Assembly: GCA_900320235.1 (NCBI GenBank)
Contig: ONRO01000306.1
Span: 1 to 17,331, forward strand
Direction: 5' to 3'
Length of the DNA: 17,331 nt
From: an uncultured Eubacteriales bacterium
Lineage (GTDB): Bacteria > Bacillota > Clostridia > Oscillospirales > Acutalibacteraceae
Position numbers and translations under genes: made by a program. The notes below the pieces were generated by a model, which saw only the letters and a list, made by a program, of their open reading frames with translations, searched no databases and was not told where the DNA came from. Shown piece after piece: positions 1 through 6,190 of the stretch (position 1 is the first letter of the stretch; each line of letters opens with the position of its first letter).

Positions 1-127
1 ATCGATCAGAAAGCTTCTGAAAAACAAAGGTTATGACAGCTATCTCAAAATCTCGGCATGTACAAGTGACGAATTAAAAAAGAAGGTTGTTGAGTGGAAA
101 TTCATGCCTTGGTTATATAAAGGATAA
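1..127 (+). CDS. C-terminal end of an unidentified protein (5' truncated by window)
   Basis: An open frame enters from the left edge (first whole codon at 2-4) and stops at TAA 125-127, giving 41 residues. The tail is basic and ends in the aromatic-rich sequence EWKFMPWLYKG. I do not recognise the family and assign no function. A strong hairpin terminator starts three bases after the stop, which supports this being a genuine gene end. Strand and frame are fairly secure from that terminator; the product is unknown. Confidence 0.55.
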   Translation, partial: SIRKLLKNKGYDSYLKISACTSDELKKKVVEWKFMPWLYKG

Positions 128-130
128 AAG

Positions 131-158
131 AGTGGAGTATTTATTACTCCACTTTTTT
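131..158. terminator. Rho-independent terminator, probably bidirectional
   Basis: A perfect 9-bp stem AGTGGAGTA (131-139) / TACTCCACT (145-153) with a 5-nt loop is followed by a six-T run (153-158). On the other strand the same stem is followed by TTTT (complement of 126-129), so it could also stop leftward transcription. It lies just after the stop of the plus-strand gene end (127) and just after the stop of the antisense frame ending at 163, as expected for a terminator shared by convergent genes. Confidence 0.85.
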
Positions 159-162
159 AATA

Positions 163-435
163 TCAAAGAAGAAAATGAACATCTGCAGGATTATCTGCTT
201 TGAATCCTGTTTCATGCTGAGTTTGCGTTTGTACAAAACAGTTCTCTGAGTTCTGAAAAAGGTCAGGTAAATAAAAAATTGTTAAAGGAAAGAAAAAGTT
301 AATCAGCTGCGGAGAGTAAAAGAAGTCCCAGGTATGAGTGTAGCGATAGTGCATAAACGTGACCGGTACACCAGGGGCATATTCTTCGGGCTCGTAAAGC
401 GTTCGTGTAAAATAATTCTGGGAGTTTTGAAGGAA
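163..435 (-). pseudogene. Possible remnant or small gene on the minus strand, product unknown
   Basis: Reading leftward, a frame is open from just after a stop near 436-438 down to a TGA at 163-165, about 90 codons. It includes the protein-like stretch RTLYEPEEYAPGVPVTF before its only internal ATG (352-354). The stop lies a few bases from the terminator at 131-158. No ribosome site precedes the ATG, and the protein-like part extends upstream of it, so a 5'-truncated relic is more likely than an intact 63-codon gene. I do not recognise the family. The plus strand of 334-441 is also open, so the coding strand here is uncertain and the frame could be chance. Confidence 0.28.
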
Positions 436-440
436 CTATA

Positions 441-623
441 ATGAACTTTAATAAAATTTTTGGTCAGAAGAAATCAGAGCCGCGGGAGTGCAACAGTAGT
501 TCTCAGTCAGAGCGCAGTGTATACGGAGCAATTGCGCGTCGCGACACCGGCGGAATGCCGGTCACGCTGCTGCCGCACAGAAATCAATTTTCAGAAAAAT
601 CACAACCTATTATGTCATTCTGA
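441..623 (+). CDS. Small hypothetical ORF of unusual composition, possibly not a gene
   Basis: A 60-codon frame starts at ATG 441 with an AAGGA-type ribosome site at about 430-435. The first 15 or so codons are lysine-rich (MNFNKIFGQKKSEPRE). From about 475 to 575 the DNA becomes much more GC-rich than anything nearby (for example GCGCGTCGCGAC) and contains a small hairpin, ACCGGC-GGAAT-GCCGGT, at 546-562. The 3' end runs into the palindromic repeat starting at 613, and the stop codon lies inside that repeat. This looks like a broken start of a gene joined to repeat-derived DNA. No domain is recognisable, and a non-coding origin is at least as likely. Confidence 0.2.
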   Translation: MNFNKIFGQKKSEPRECNSSSQSERSVYGAIARRDTGGMPVTLLPHRNQFSEKSQPIMSF

Positions 624-699
624 GTAGCAGAGCGACGAAGAATCTTTCTGATATTTCTGATTTTGTGAAAAAGATCCTTCGCTTATGCTCAGGATGACA
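613..699. repeat. Imperfect palindromic dispersed-repeat-type element
   Basis: The outer arms TGTCATTCTGAG (613-624) and CTCAGGATGACA (688-699) pair over 12 positions with one G-T wobble. Inner arms around CGAAGAATCTTT (635-646) and AAAGATCCTTCG (670-681) also pair with one wobble, leaving a short A/T-rich tip. From general knowledge, sequences of the form GTCATTCTGAG...CGAAGAATCT recur as dispersed intergenic repeats in many bacterial genomes; copy number here cannot be seen from one window. It encodes nothing evident and could act as a folded RNA or mobile hairpin. Confidence 0.7.
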
Positions 700-736
700 G
701 GGTATTTAAATTTCATATTAAGAAATTTAAATACCC
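700..736. repeat. Perfect 14-bp inverted repeat abutting the palindromic element
   Basis: GGGTATTTAAATTT (700-713) and AAATTTAAATACCC (723-736) are exact reverse complements separated by a 9-nt loop. It begins at the very next base after the palindrome ending at 699. It is followed by TTCT rather than a T-run, so it is not a textbook terminator, though it may weaken read-through toward ruvC. It may be part of the same inserted element. Confidence 0.7.
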
Positions 737-756
737 TTCTGCTGCCGGCGATGGTG

Positions 757-785
757 TTGAACAAATAAAAAAAATATAGTATAAT
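757..785 (+). promoter_or_regulatory. Putative sigma-A promoter for the ruvC operon
   Basis: A -35 element TTGAAC (757-762) and a consensus -10 TATAAT (780-785) are separated by 17 nt. The predicted start near 792 gives a leader of about 30 nt before the ruvC ATG. The promoter lies just after the repeat cluster, so ruv expression should start downstream of it. Confidence 0.75.
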
Positions 786-823
786 AAAAATAAGTTTTGA
801 ATAATAAAGGAATTGATTATTGA

Positions 824-1363
824 ATGAGAATTCTTGGAATAGATCCGGGTTATGCTATTGTTGGTTACGGAGTAATAGATTACAGCGGAGGAAAATATCA
901 GGCTGTGGATTATGGTGCAATAACAACTGATGCCAATATGCCGTTTCCTGCAAGACTGCAGTATATTTATAATGAATTGGTTGCATTAATAATCAAGAAC
1001 GACCCTGATGAAATGGCTATTGAGAGACTGTATTTTCAGAATAATCAGAAAACAGCAATTGCAGTTGCCGAAGCAAGAGGAGTAATACTGCTTGCCGCTC
1101 AGATGAATAATATACCGATAAATGAATATACTCCACTTCAGGTAAAATCAGCAGTGACTGGTTACGGACAGGCAAAAAAACCACAGGTTATGGAAATGAC
1201 AAGACGATTGCTCAAGCTTGAAAAAGTGCCTAGACCTGACGATACAGCAGATGCACTGGCAATGGCTATTTGTCATGCACAAAGTTCCGGAACAAGACTA
1301 AGGAATATGCTTAATACACAAAGTACGAATATCAGGTTAAATACAGGAAGGAATAAAAAATGA
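824..1363 (+). CDS. ruvC: Crossover junction endodeoxyribonuclease RuvC
   Basis: RuvC cuts Holliday junctions symmetrically after RuvAB branch migration, using an RNase-H-like fold with acidic residues binding Mg2+. The 179 residues fit the family length. Visible catalytic acids are Asp7 in GIDPG, Glu67 in AIERLYF, and Asp140 and Asp143 in DDTADALA; the EARGVILLA and YTPLQVKSAVTGYGQA segments are also typical. The ATG at 824 follows a weak AAGG site (807-810) and a strong promoter. Its stop overlaps the start of the next gene (ATGA), suggesting translational coupling. It is the first gene of a ruvC-phosphatase-ruvA-ruvB operon. Only the last 20 or so residues, basic and Asn-rich, are non-conserved. 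Confidence 0.97.
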   Translation: MRILGIDPGYAIVGYGVIDYSGGKYQAVDYGAITTDANMPFPARLQYIYNELVALIIKNDPDEMAIERLYFQNNQKTAIAVAEARGVILLAAQMNNIPINEYTPLQVKSAVTGYGQAKKPQVMEMTRRLLKLEKVPRPDDTADALAMAICHAQSSGTRLRNMLNTQSTNIRLNTGRNKK

Positions 1364-1947
1364 CATCATTGTTTTTTGTAAGACATGCACAGCCTGATTA
1401 TACTTCAGGTACAGACAGAACATATCCGCTTTCTGATGAGGGAATAATCGACAGAATGGAAGCTTATAATATTCTTTGTGGATTAAATTTAGATGTTGCT
1501 GTTTCAAGTCCGTATAAAAGAGCAATTATGACGATACAACCGCTTGTCACGGCTAAGAATTTAGAGCTGATCTGCGATGACAGACTAAGGGAACGTGAAA
1601 AAGGCGAAGACGGAAATAGTACTTTTGAAATGTTTAAAAGAAGATGGCTTGATTTCAACTTTTGTGAAAAAGGCGGAGAAAATCTGCTACAAACTCAGAT
1701 AAGAAATATAGATGCAATAAATGATATACTAAAAAAGTATAAGGATAAAAATGTTTTGATCGGTACACACGGAACGGCATTCAGTACAATTATCAATTAT
1801 TATGATAAAAGCTTTGGTTTCAATGAATTTATGAGAATAATTGATTATATGCCCTGGGTTGTAAGAATGGATTTTGAAGGCAGCAATTATCATGGTAGAC
1901 AGGAACTTGTATATGTAAAAAAAGAATACCACGGAAAAACAAAATGA
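1360..1947 (+). CDS. Histidine phosphatase family protein (phosphoglycerate mutase-like)
   Basis: This 195-residue protein belongs to the branched histidine phosphatase superfamily, cytosolic enzymes that use a phosphohistidine intermediate. The N-terminal FVRHAQPDY carries the catalytic Arg8-His9 (RHA in place of the common RHG). SSPYKRA supplies the second Arg (Arg54), RLREREKGE the acidic general acid region (about 78-80), and IGTHGTAF the second His (His137). The substrate cannot be deduced; sugar phosphates, nucleotides or phosphoproteins are all possible. The ATG overlaps the ruvC stop in ATGA and has a GGAAGGA site at 1346-1352, so it is co-translated with ruvC. Its position between ruvC and ruvA is a little unusual, since those genes are commonly adjacent. 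No signal peptide is seen. Confidence 0.9.
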   Translation: MTSLFFVRHAQPDYTSGTDRTYPLSDEGIIDRMEAYNILCGLNLDVAVSSPYKRAIMTIQPLVTAKNLELICDDRLREREKGEDGNSTFEMFKRRWLDFNFCEKGGENLLQTQIRNIDAINDILKKYKDKNVLIGTHGTAFSTIINYYDKSFGFNEFMRIIDYMPWVVRMDFEGSNYHGRQELVYVKKEYHGKTK

Positions 1948-2024
1948 TCTGAAAGATCGTTATTAGAAAAATTAATTATATTACAGAGTAAAAAACAGTA
2001 TATGACAAAAAGTGAGGAATAAAG

Positions 2025-2636
2025 ATGATCTACAGCCTTAACGGAACGATAATACATACCGGACAGAATTATATTGTAGTTGAATGTGCAGGAGTAGGAT
2101 ATAAATGTCTTACAACCATGAATACAATGTCAAAGCTTCCAGGAACGGGAGAAAAGACAATGATATATACACATATGATTGTGCGTGAGGATGCAGTTGA
2201 GCTGTGCGGCTTTGCTGATACGGGAGAACTGAATTGCTTTAAGCTTCTGACAAACATCAGTGGTGTTGGTGCAAAGGTTGGAATAGCTATCCTTTCGGTA
2301 TTGACACCTGAACAGATAGCAATAGCAGTTTCGTCAGGAGACAGTAAAACTCTGACCAAAGCCAGCGGAGTCGGAAATAAGCTTGCACAGAGAATAATAC
2401 TTGAAATGAAGGATAAGGTTAAAAATATAATCCCGGACAGTAAAGTAAATATTTCCTCCGGAAATGGTACTTCTGTATTGCCTGCGGCGAGCGGAAATGT
2501 AGAAAAAGCAATCGGAGCACTTGCAGTACTCGGATACTCTCCGGACGAGGTTACTCCTTATATGGGCGGAATAGATCCATCTCTTACGGTTGAACGTATC
2601 ATCGGAGAAACACTAAAAGCAATAGGTAAAAAATAA
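2025..2636 (+). CDS. ruvA: Holliday junction branch migration protein RuvA
   Basis: RuvA binds four-way junctions as a tetramer and loads the RuvB motor. The 203 residues show the three-part layout: an N-terminal OB-fold (about 1-63, with AGVGYKC), two helix-hairpin-helix motifs (ISGVGAK 78-84 and ASGVGNK 113-119 followed by LAQRIILEMKDK), a flexible linker (about 134-157), and a C-terminal RuvB-contacting domain (about 158-203, ALAVLGYSPDEV). A GAGGAA ribosome site sits at 2013-2018, 6 nt before the ATG. A 77-nt gap separates it from the phosphatase gene; I see no clear terminator or strong promoter in it, so read-through from the ruvC promoter is likely. Confidence 0.97.
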   Translation: MIYSLNGTIIHTGQNYIVVECAGVGYKCLTTMNTMSKLPGTGEKTMIYTHMIVREDAVELCGFADTGELNCFKLLTNISGVGAKVGIAILSVLTPEQIAIAVSSGDSKTLTKASGVGNKLAQRIILEMKDKVKNIIPDSKVNISSGNGTSVLPAASGNVEKAIGALAVLGYSPDEVTPYMGGIDPSLTVERIIGETLKAIGKK

Positions 2637-2680
2637 GATCGGATAATGAGATAAATAATCTGATCAGGAAGGTTGATCAA

Positions 2681-3721
2681 ATGGAAGATTTCGATTTTGA
2701 AAACAGAATAGTTTCTCCTACTGAGATAATGGGAGAAAACGATAATGATAATCCTCTTCGTCCCAAGAGACTTGATGATTATATAGGTCAGGAAAAAGCA
2801 AAACAGAATCTTGCTGTATTTATTGAAGCAGCCAGGCAAAGAAATGAACCTCTTGATCATGTTCTGTTATACGGACCACCCGGACTGGGAAAAACGACTC
2901 TTTCCGGAATAATAGCAAATGAACTTGGTGTCAATCTTCGTATCACCTCGGGACCGGCAATAGAAAAACCCGGAGATCTTGCAGCAATACTGACGAATCT
3001 GAATGAAGGTGATGTATTGTTTGTAGATGAGATACACCGTATTTCAAGAGCAGTTGAGGAAGTGTTATATCCTGCAATGGAGGATTATGCCATAGATATA
3101 GTGACAGGAAAGGGTCAGATGGCTGCATCATATCATCTGCCTCTTCCGAGATTTACTCTTGTCGGAGCGACAACAAGGGCAGGACAGCTTACAGCACCGC
3201 TTCGTGATCGCTTTGGAGTAACACTCAGACTGGAACTATATTCGCCGGAAGAACTTGCATGCATTGTCAACAGAAGTGCGGGCATTCTTGGAATAGCCAT
3301 AGAACAGGACGGTGCACTGGAAATAGCATCACGTTCCAGAGGAACACCGAGAATTGCAAATAGAATGCTGAAGAGAGTCCGTGATTTTGCACAGGTGATG
3401 TCTGACGGTGTAATAACACTGAAAACAGCACAGATAGCACTTGAAAGACTCGAAATAGATGAATTGGGACTTGATTCAAATGACAGAAGAATGCTGAATG
3501 CGATTGTAAAGTTTTACAGAGGCGGTCCGGTCGGACTTGAAACACTTGCAGCAGCAATAGGTGAAGAAGCTGTAACAATTGAAGATGTTATTGAACCGTA
3601 TCTGATGCAGATAGGTTTCCTCAACAGAACTCCGAGAGGAAGATGTATAACAAGAGCAGGCTGTCTACATATAGGAGTTGATCTTCCTGATATGCAGGAT
3701 TCCCAGATTCGTTTTGAATGA
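2681..3721 (+). CDS. ruvB: Holliday junction branch migration DNA helicase RuvB
   Basis: RuvB is the hexameric AAA+ motor that pulls DNA through the RuvA-bound junction. The 346 residues have Walker A GPPGLGKT (65-72), Walker B VDEIH (115-119), sensor 1 GATTR (162-166), the arginine-finger segment LRDRFG (174-179), sensor 2 GTPRIANR (221-228) and a C-terminal winged helix (about 270-346) containing GGPVGLETLAAAIGE. The length is normal and all key motifs are intact. Its ribosome site AGGAAGG (2666-2672) precedes the ATG by 8 nt and is flanked by two TGATCA hexamers (2661-2666, 2674-2679) that could pair and leave it in a small loop. It is the last gene of the ruv group; a new promoter follows. 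Confidence 0.98.
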   Translation: MEDFDFENRIVSPTEIMGENDNDNPLRPKRLDDYIGQEKAKQNLAVFIEAARQRNEPLDHVLLYGPPGLGKTTLSGIIANELGVNLRITSGPAIEKPGDLAAILTNLNEGDVLFVDEIHRISRAVEEVLYPAMEDYAIDIVTGKGQMAASYHLPLPRFTLVGATTRAGQLTAPLRDRFGVTLRLELYSPEELACIVNRSAGILGIAIEQDGALEIASRSRGTPRIANRMLKRVRDFAQVMSDGVITLKTAQIALERLEIDELGLDSNDRRMLNAIVKFYRGGPVGLETLAAAIGEEAVTIEDVIEPYLMQIGFLNRTPRGRCITRAGCLHIGVDLPDMQDSQIRFE

Positions 3722-3733
3722 ACGTAAAAACAG

Positions 3734-3762
3734 TTGAATACTGAAAAACAGTGGTTTTTAAT
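3734..3762 (+). promoter_or_regulatory. Putative promoter for xseA
   Basis: TTGAAT (3734-3739) and TTTAAT (3757-3762) are spaced 17 nt, the same architecture as the ruvC and dxs promoters. The predicted start near 3769 leaves a very short leader before the ribosome site at 3774. No hairpin terminator is evident after ruvB, so xseA may be both read through and independently initiated. Confidence 0.5.
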
Positions 3763-3786
3763 AATATATAAATAGAGGTGAAACAA

Positions 3787-4998
3787 ATGTCTGTGCTGAC
3801 AGTATCACAGTTGAATTTTTATATAAAATCTCTTATGGATAATGACAGTAATCTGAAAATGATATATCTTAAGGGTGAAATATCAAATTTTACAGATCAT
3901 TACCGTACAGGTCATTTGTATATGTCTCTGAAAGATGAAAAAGCCGCCATAAAGGCAGTTATGTTTGCTGGAAATGCTTCGAGGCTGAAATTTCATCCCG
4001 AGGACGGAATGAGAGTATTGGTCAGGGGATATGTCTCGGTATACAGTGTTACCGGACAATATCAGTTTTATATAGAGGATATGCAGCCTGATGGTATCGG
4101 AGCACTCAGTCTGGCATATGAACAGCTGAAGAGAAAGCTGGAAAACGAAGGGTTATTTGATGATGCTCACAAAAAGCAGATACCACAGTATCCCATGAGG
4201 ATTGGCGTCATAACCTCACCGACGGGTGCGGCAGTAAAAGATATATGCCGTATTCTTTCAAGACGCTATCCTATCGGCGAAATAATAATGTGTCCGGTTC
4301 AGGTTCAGGGAGAAAAAGCCGCACAACAGCTAACAGAGGCTATAAAACGTTTTGACCGGCTCAGATGTGCCGATGTGATAATAATTGGCAGGGGCGGAGG
4401 ATCAATAGAGGATCTCTGGGCTTTTAATGATGAAAACCTGGCGAGAGCGATATATTCATGCAGTATACCGGTTGTATCGGGGGTTGGCCATGAAACAGAT
4501 TTCACAATATGTGATTTTGTGTCTGATGTAAGGGCATCAACTCCATCTGCGGCAGCTGAACTTGTTTCACCGGAGGAAGGAGAATTGCCTCGGAATATAC
4601 TGTTATACAGACAAAGGCTCGAAAAAGAACTGAGATTATATCTGGCTTCGGCAAGGAATAAGCTTGACAGTATCTCATCATCGAAAGTACTACGGGATAA
4701 AACTGAACTGATAAGAACAAGACAAATAGATATGGATATGCTGTCAAACAGATTGAACAGTGCGTATAAAACCATAGTAATGAATAATAAAAATGATTAT
4801 ATCTCACTTTCATCCAGACTTGATTCATTAAGTCCGCTCAAAGTGCTTTCAAGGGGATTTACAGTTGTAATAAAAGAAAAAAATATGATCACAACTGCAA
4901 AGGAACTGTATATGGGTGATGAGATCCGTGTGAGATTTGCGGACGGAACAGCGAAGTGTACTGTTAATGAAATGGAGGTAAAGAATGAAAAGATCTGA
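3787..4998 (+). CDS. xseA: Exodeoxyribonuclease VII large subunit
   Basis: Exonuclease VII degrades single-stranded DNA from both ends to short oligonucleotides; XseA is its catalytic subunit. This 403-residue version starts MSVLTVSQLNFYIKSLM, typical of the family. It has an N-terminal OB-fold (about 1-100), then the catalytic region with TSPTGAAVKDI, GRGGGSIEDLWAFNDE (201-216) and GVGHETDFTICDFVSD (232-247), a helical middle (about 265-355), and a short C-terminal beta segment after LSPLKVLSRGF. The start is ATG 3787, not GTG 3778: the GTG is itself part of the AGAGGTG ribosome site (3774-3780), correctly spaced 6 nt before the ATG. It overlaps xseB by 14 nt, as expected for subunits made together. 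Confidence 0.97.
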   Translation: MSVLTVSQLNFYIKSLMDNDSNLKMIYLKGEISNFTDHYRTGHLYMSLKDEKAAIKAVMFAGNASRLKFHPEDGMRVLVRGYVSVYSVTGQYQFYIEDMQPDGIGALSLAYEQLKRKLENEGLFDDAHKKQIPQYPMRIGVITSPTGAAVKDICRILSRRYPIGEIIMCPVQVQGEKAAQQLTEAIKRFDRLRCADVIIIGRGGGSIEDLWAFNDENLARAIYSCSIPVVSGVGHETDFTICDFVSDVRASTPSAAAELVSPEEGELPRNILLYRQRLEKELRLYLASARNKLDSISSSKVLRDKTELIRTRQIDMDMLSNRLNSAYKTIVMNNKNDYISLSSRLDSLSPLKVLSRGFTVVIKEKNMITTAKELYMGDEIRVRFADGTAKCTVNEMEVKNEKI

Positions 4999-5185
4999 TT
5001 ACGAAAAGTCATTAAAAAGACTTGAAGAAATAGTAGAAAAGCTTGAACAAGGTAATATTTCTCTGGATGAAGCTATGAAGCTGTTTGATGAGGGGACAAA
5101 GCTTACTTCCGGATGCTATGAAGTATTAAAGAAAGCAGAACAAAAAATAACTGATATATCAGAAATAGAGAAAACGGAGGAATGA
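4985..5185 (+). CDS. xseB: Exodeoxyribonuclease VII small subunit
   Basis: XseB binds XseA as short helical hairpins and is needed for an active, non-toxic exonuclease VII. The 66 residues are almost all helical, with the family signature LEEIVEKLEQGNISLDEAM (13-31) followed by LFDEGTKL. A GGAGG ribosome site (4974-4978) within the end of xseA lies 6 nt before the ATG, and the two genes overlap by 14 nt. The stop codon overlaps the longest possible frame of the following ispA. Confidence 0.96.
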   Translation: MKRSDYEKSLKRLEEIVEKLEQGNISLDEAMKLFDEGTKLTSGCYEVLKKAEQKITDISEIEKTEE

Positions 5186-5187
5186 AC

Positions 5188-6060
5188 ATGTCTGAAAAAC
5201 TGAATAATATTGAACAGGAGCTTATTTCTTATCTTCCTGAGAAGGATGAATACATAAAGAATCTTGTGGATTCAATGGAATACAGTCTTACAGCAGGAGG
5301 AAAAAGAATTAGACCTATGCTTGTTCTTGAATTTGCAAAGCTTTGCGGAGGAAAAGAAGAAGCAGCAATGCCTTTTGCATGTGCCCTGGAGATGATACAT
5401 ACATATTCACTTATCCATGATGATCTTCCTTGTATGGATAATGATGACCTCAGAAGAGGAAAACCTACTAATCATAAAGTATTCGGTGAAGCATGTGCGC
5501 TTCTTGCGGGCAGCGGACTTCTTACTCTTGCGTTTGAAACAGCATCTTCTGAAAAATCAGTCGCTTTGAACGGAACAGAGAAGTGTTTGTCTGCAATAAA
5601 GGTTCTTTCACAGATAGCAGGAGCAGAGGGTATGCTCGGAGGACAGATCATAGATCTTGAAAGTGAAGGAAAAAAGGTGGATGTAGAGCATCTGAAGGTT
5701 ATGGATAGTAAGAAAACAGGAGCTTTGATAATTGGCGCTGCAAAGCTAGGATGTATTTCAGCAGGGGCAACTGAACAACAGATGAATGCTGCTGTATCAT
5801 ATGCAGAGAAAATAGGACTTGTTTTTCAGATAGTAGATGATGTGCTGGATATTACATCAAGTACCGAAAAACTTGGAAAGCCTGTCGGAAGTGATAGTGA
5901 AAATGAAAAATCAACTTATGCAGCACTTCTGGGAATAGAAGAATGTATGTCTATCAGCAGGAAACTTACAGAAGAAGCAGTGGCATGTCTTGAATTATTT
6001 GATGAAGATACAACAGCACTTAAAGAATTTGCATATTTTCTTTTAAACCGTGAAAACTGA
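5188..6060 (+). CDS. ispA: Polyprenyl (farnesyl-type) diphosphate synthase
   Basis: This trans-prenyltransferase condenses DMAPP/GPP with IPP, in the bacterial class usually annotated as farnesyl or geranyl diphosphate synthase. The 290 residues contain GGKRIRP (37-43), the first aspartate-rich motif DDLPCMD (78-84, the DDxxxxD form of bacterial FPP synthases) with DDLRRGKPTNH, GGQIIDL (151-157), and the second aspartate motif DDVLD (217-221). Chain length cannot be fixed from sequence alone. The start is taken as ATG 5188, because the GGAGG site (5176-5180) is 7 nt before it but only 1 nt before the upstream in-frame ATG at 5182. It follows xseB directly and precedes dxs, linking two isoprenoid steps. 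Confidence 0.94.
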   Translation: MSEKLNNIEQELISYLPEKDEYIKNLVDSMEYSLTAGGKRIRPMLVLEFAKLCGGKEEAAMPFACALEMIHTYSLIHDDLPCMDNDDLRRGKPTNHKVFGEACALLAGSGLLTLAFETASSEKSVALNGTEKCLSAIKVLSQIAGAEGMLGGQIIDLESEGKKVDVEHLKVMDSKKTGALIIGAAKLGCISAGATEQQMNAAVSYAEKIGLVFQIVDDVLDITSSTEKLGKPVGSDSENEKSTYAALLGIEECMSISRKLTEEAVACLELFDEDTTALKEFAYFLLNREN

Positions 6061-6089
6061 TTGAATATTTATCCGTAAAGTAGTATAAT
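6061..6089 (+). promoter_or_regulatory. Putative sigma-A promoter for dxs
   Basis: TTGAAT (6061-6066) begins at the base after the ispA stop and is followed at 17 nt by consensus TATAAT (6084-6089). The predicted start near 6096 gives a leader of about 95 nt before dxs. Spacing and the AG before TATAAT match the ruvC promoter. Confidence 0.72.
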
Positions 6090-6141
6090 AATATGTATGC
6101 TTGTATAAAAACAAAGGGTTTTAAAGATAATTATGGAAAGA

Positions 6142-6184
6142 GGATTCATGGAAATCCCGGAATTACATATATACCGGATGGAGA
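6142..6184 (+). promoter_or_regulatory. Two mutually exclusive small hairpins in the dxs leader (speculative)
   Basis: Hairpin one pairs GGATT (6142-6146) with AATCC (6153-6157). Hairpin two pairs ATCCCGG (6154-6160, one bulged C) with CCGGAT (6174-6179). Bases 6154-6157 are shared, so only one can form. The second ends immediately before the GGAGA ribosome site (6180-6184) of dxs. The stems are short and could be chance; no known riboswitch is recognised. Confidence 0.25.
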
Positions 6185-6190
6185 ATCAAA

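Noticed and set aside
737..823. LexA/SOS box (GAACnnnnGTTC type) expected before ruvC, and likewise before recN at 10281-10338
   Set aside because: I read both upstream regions and found no such palindrome, so SOS control from these sites is not supported.
821..834. TGAATGAGAATTCT resembling an ARG box at the ruvC start
   Set aside because: It encodes the conserved ruvC N-terminus, the spacer is not A/T-only, and there is no biological reason for ArgR control of ruvC. Treated as coincidence.
2661..2679. TGATCA pair flanking the ruvB ribosome site as a regulatory hairpin
   Set aside because: The stem is only 6 bp and leaves the ribosome site in the loop, so it would not block translation. 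Probably chance.
4305..4775. Long antisense frame of about 156 codons opposite xseA
   Set aside because: It lies wholly inside the conserved xseA coding region, has no ribosome site or recognisable motifs, and is Ser/Leu-rich as expected from the complement of Glu/Arg/Asp-rich codons.
6061..6074. TTGAATATTTAT as an ArgR half-site over the dxs -35
   Set aside because: Only one half of the operator matches; the other arm reads CCG instead of TCA. The match is explained by the -35 element and A/T-rich DNA.
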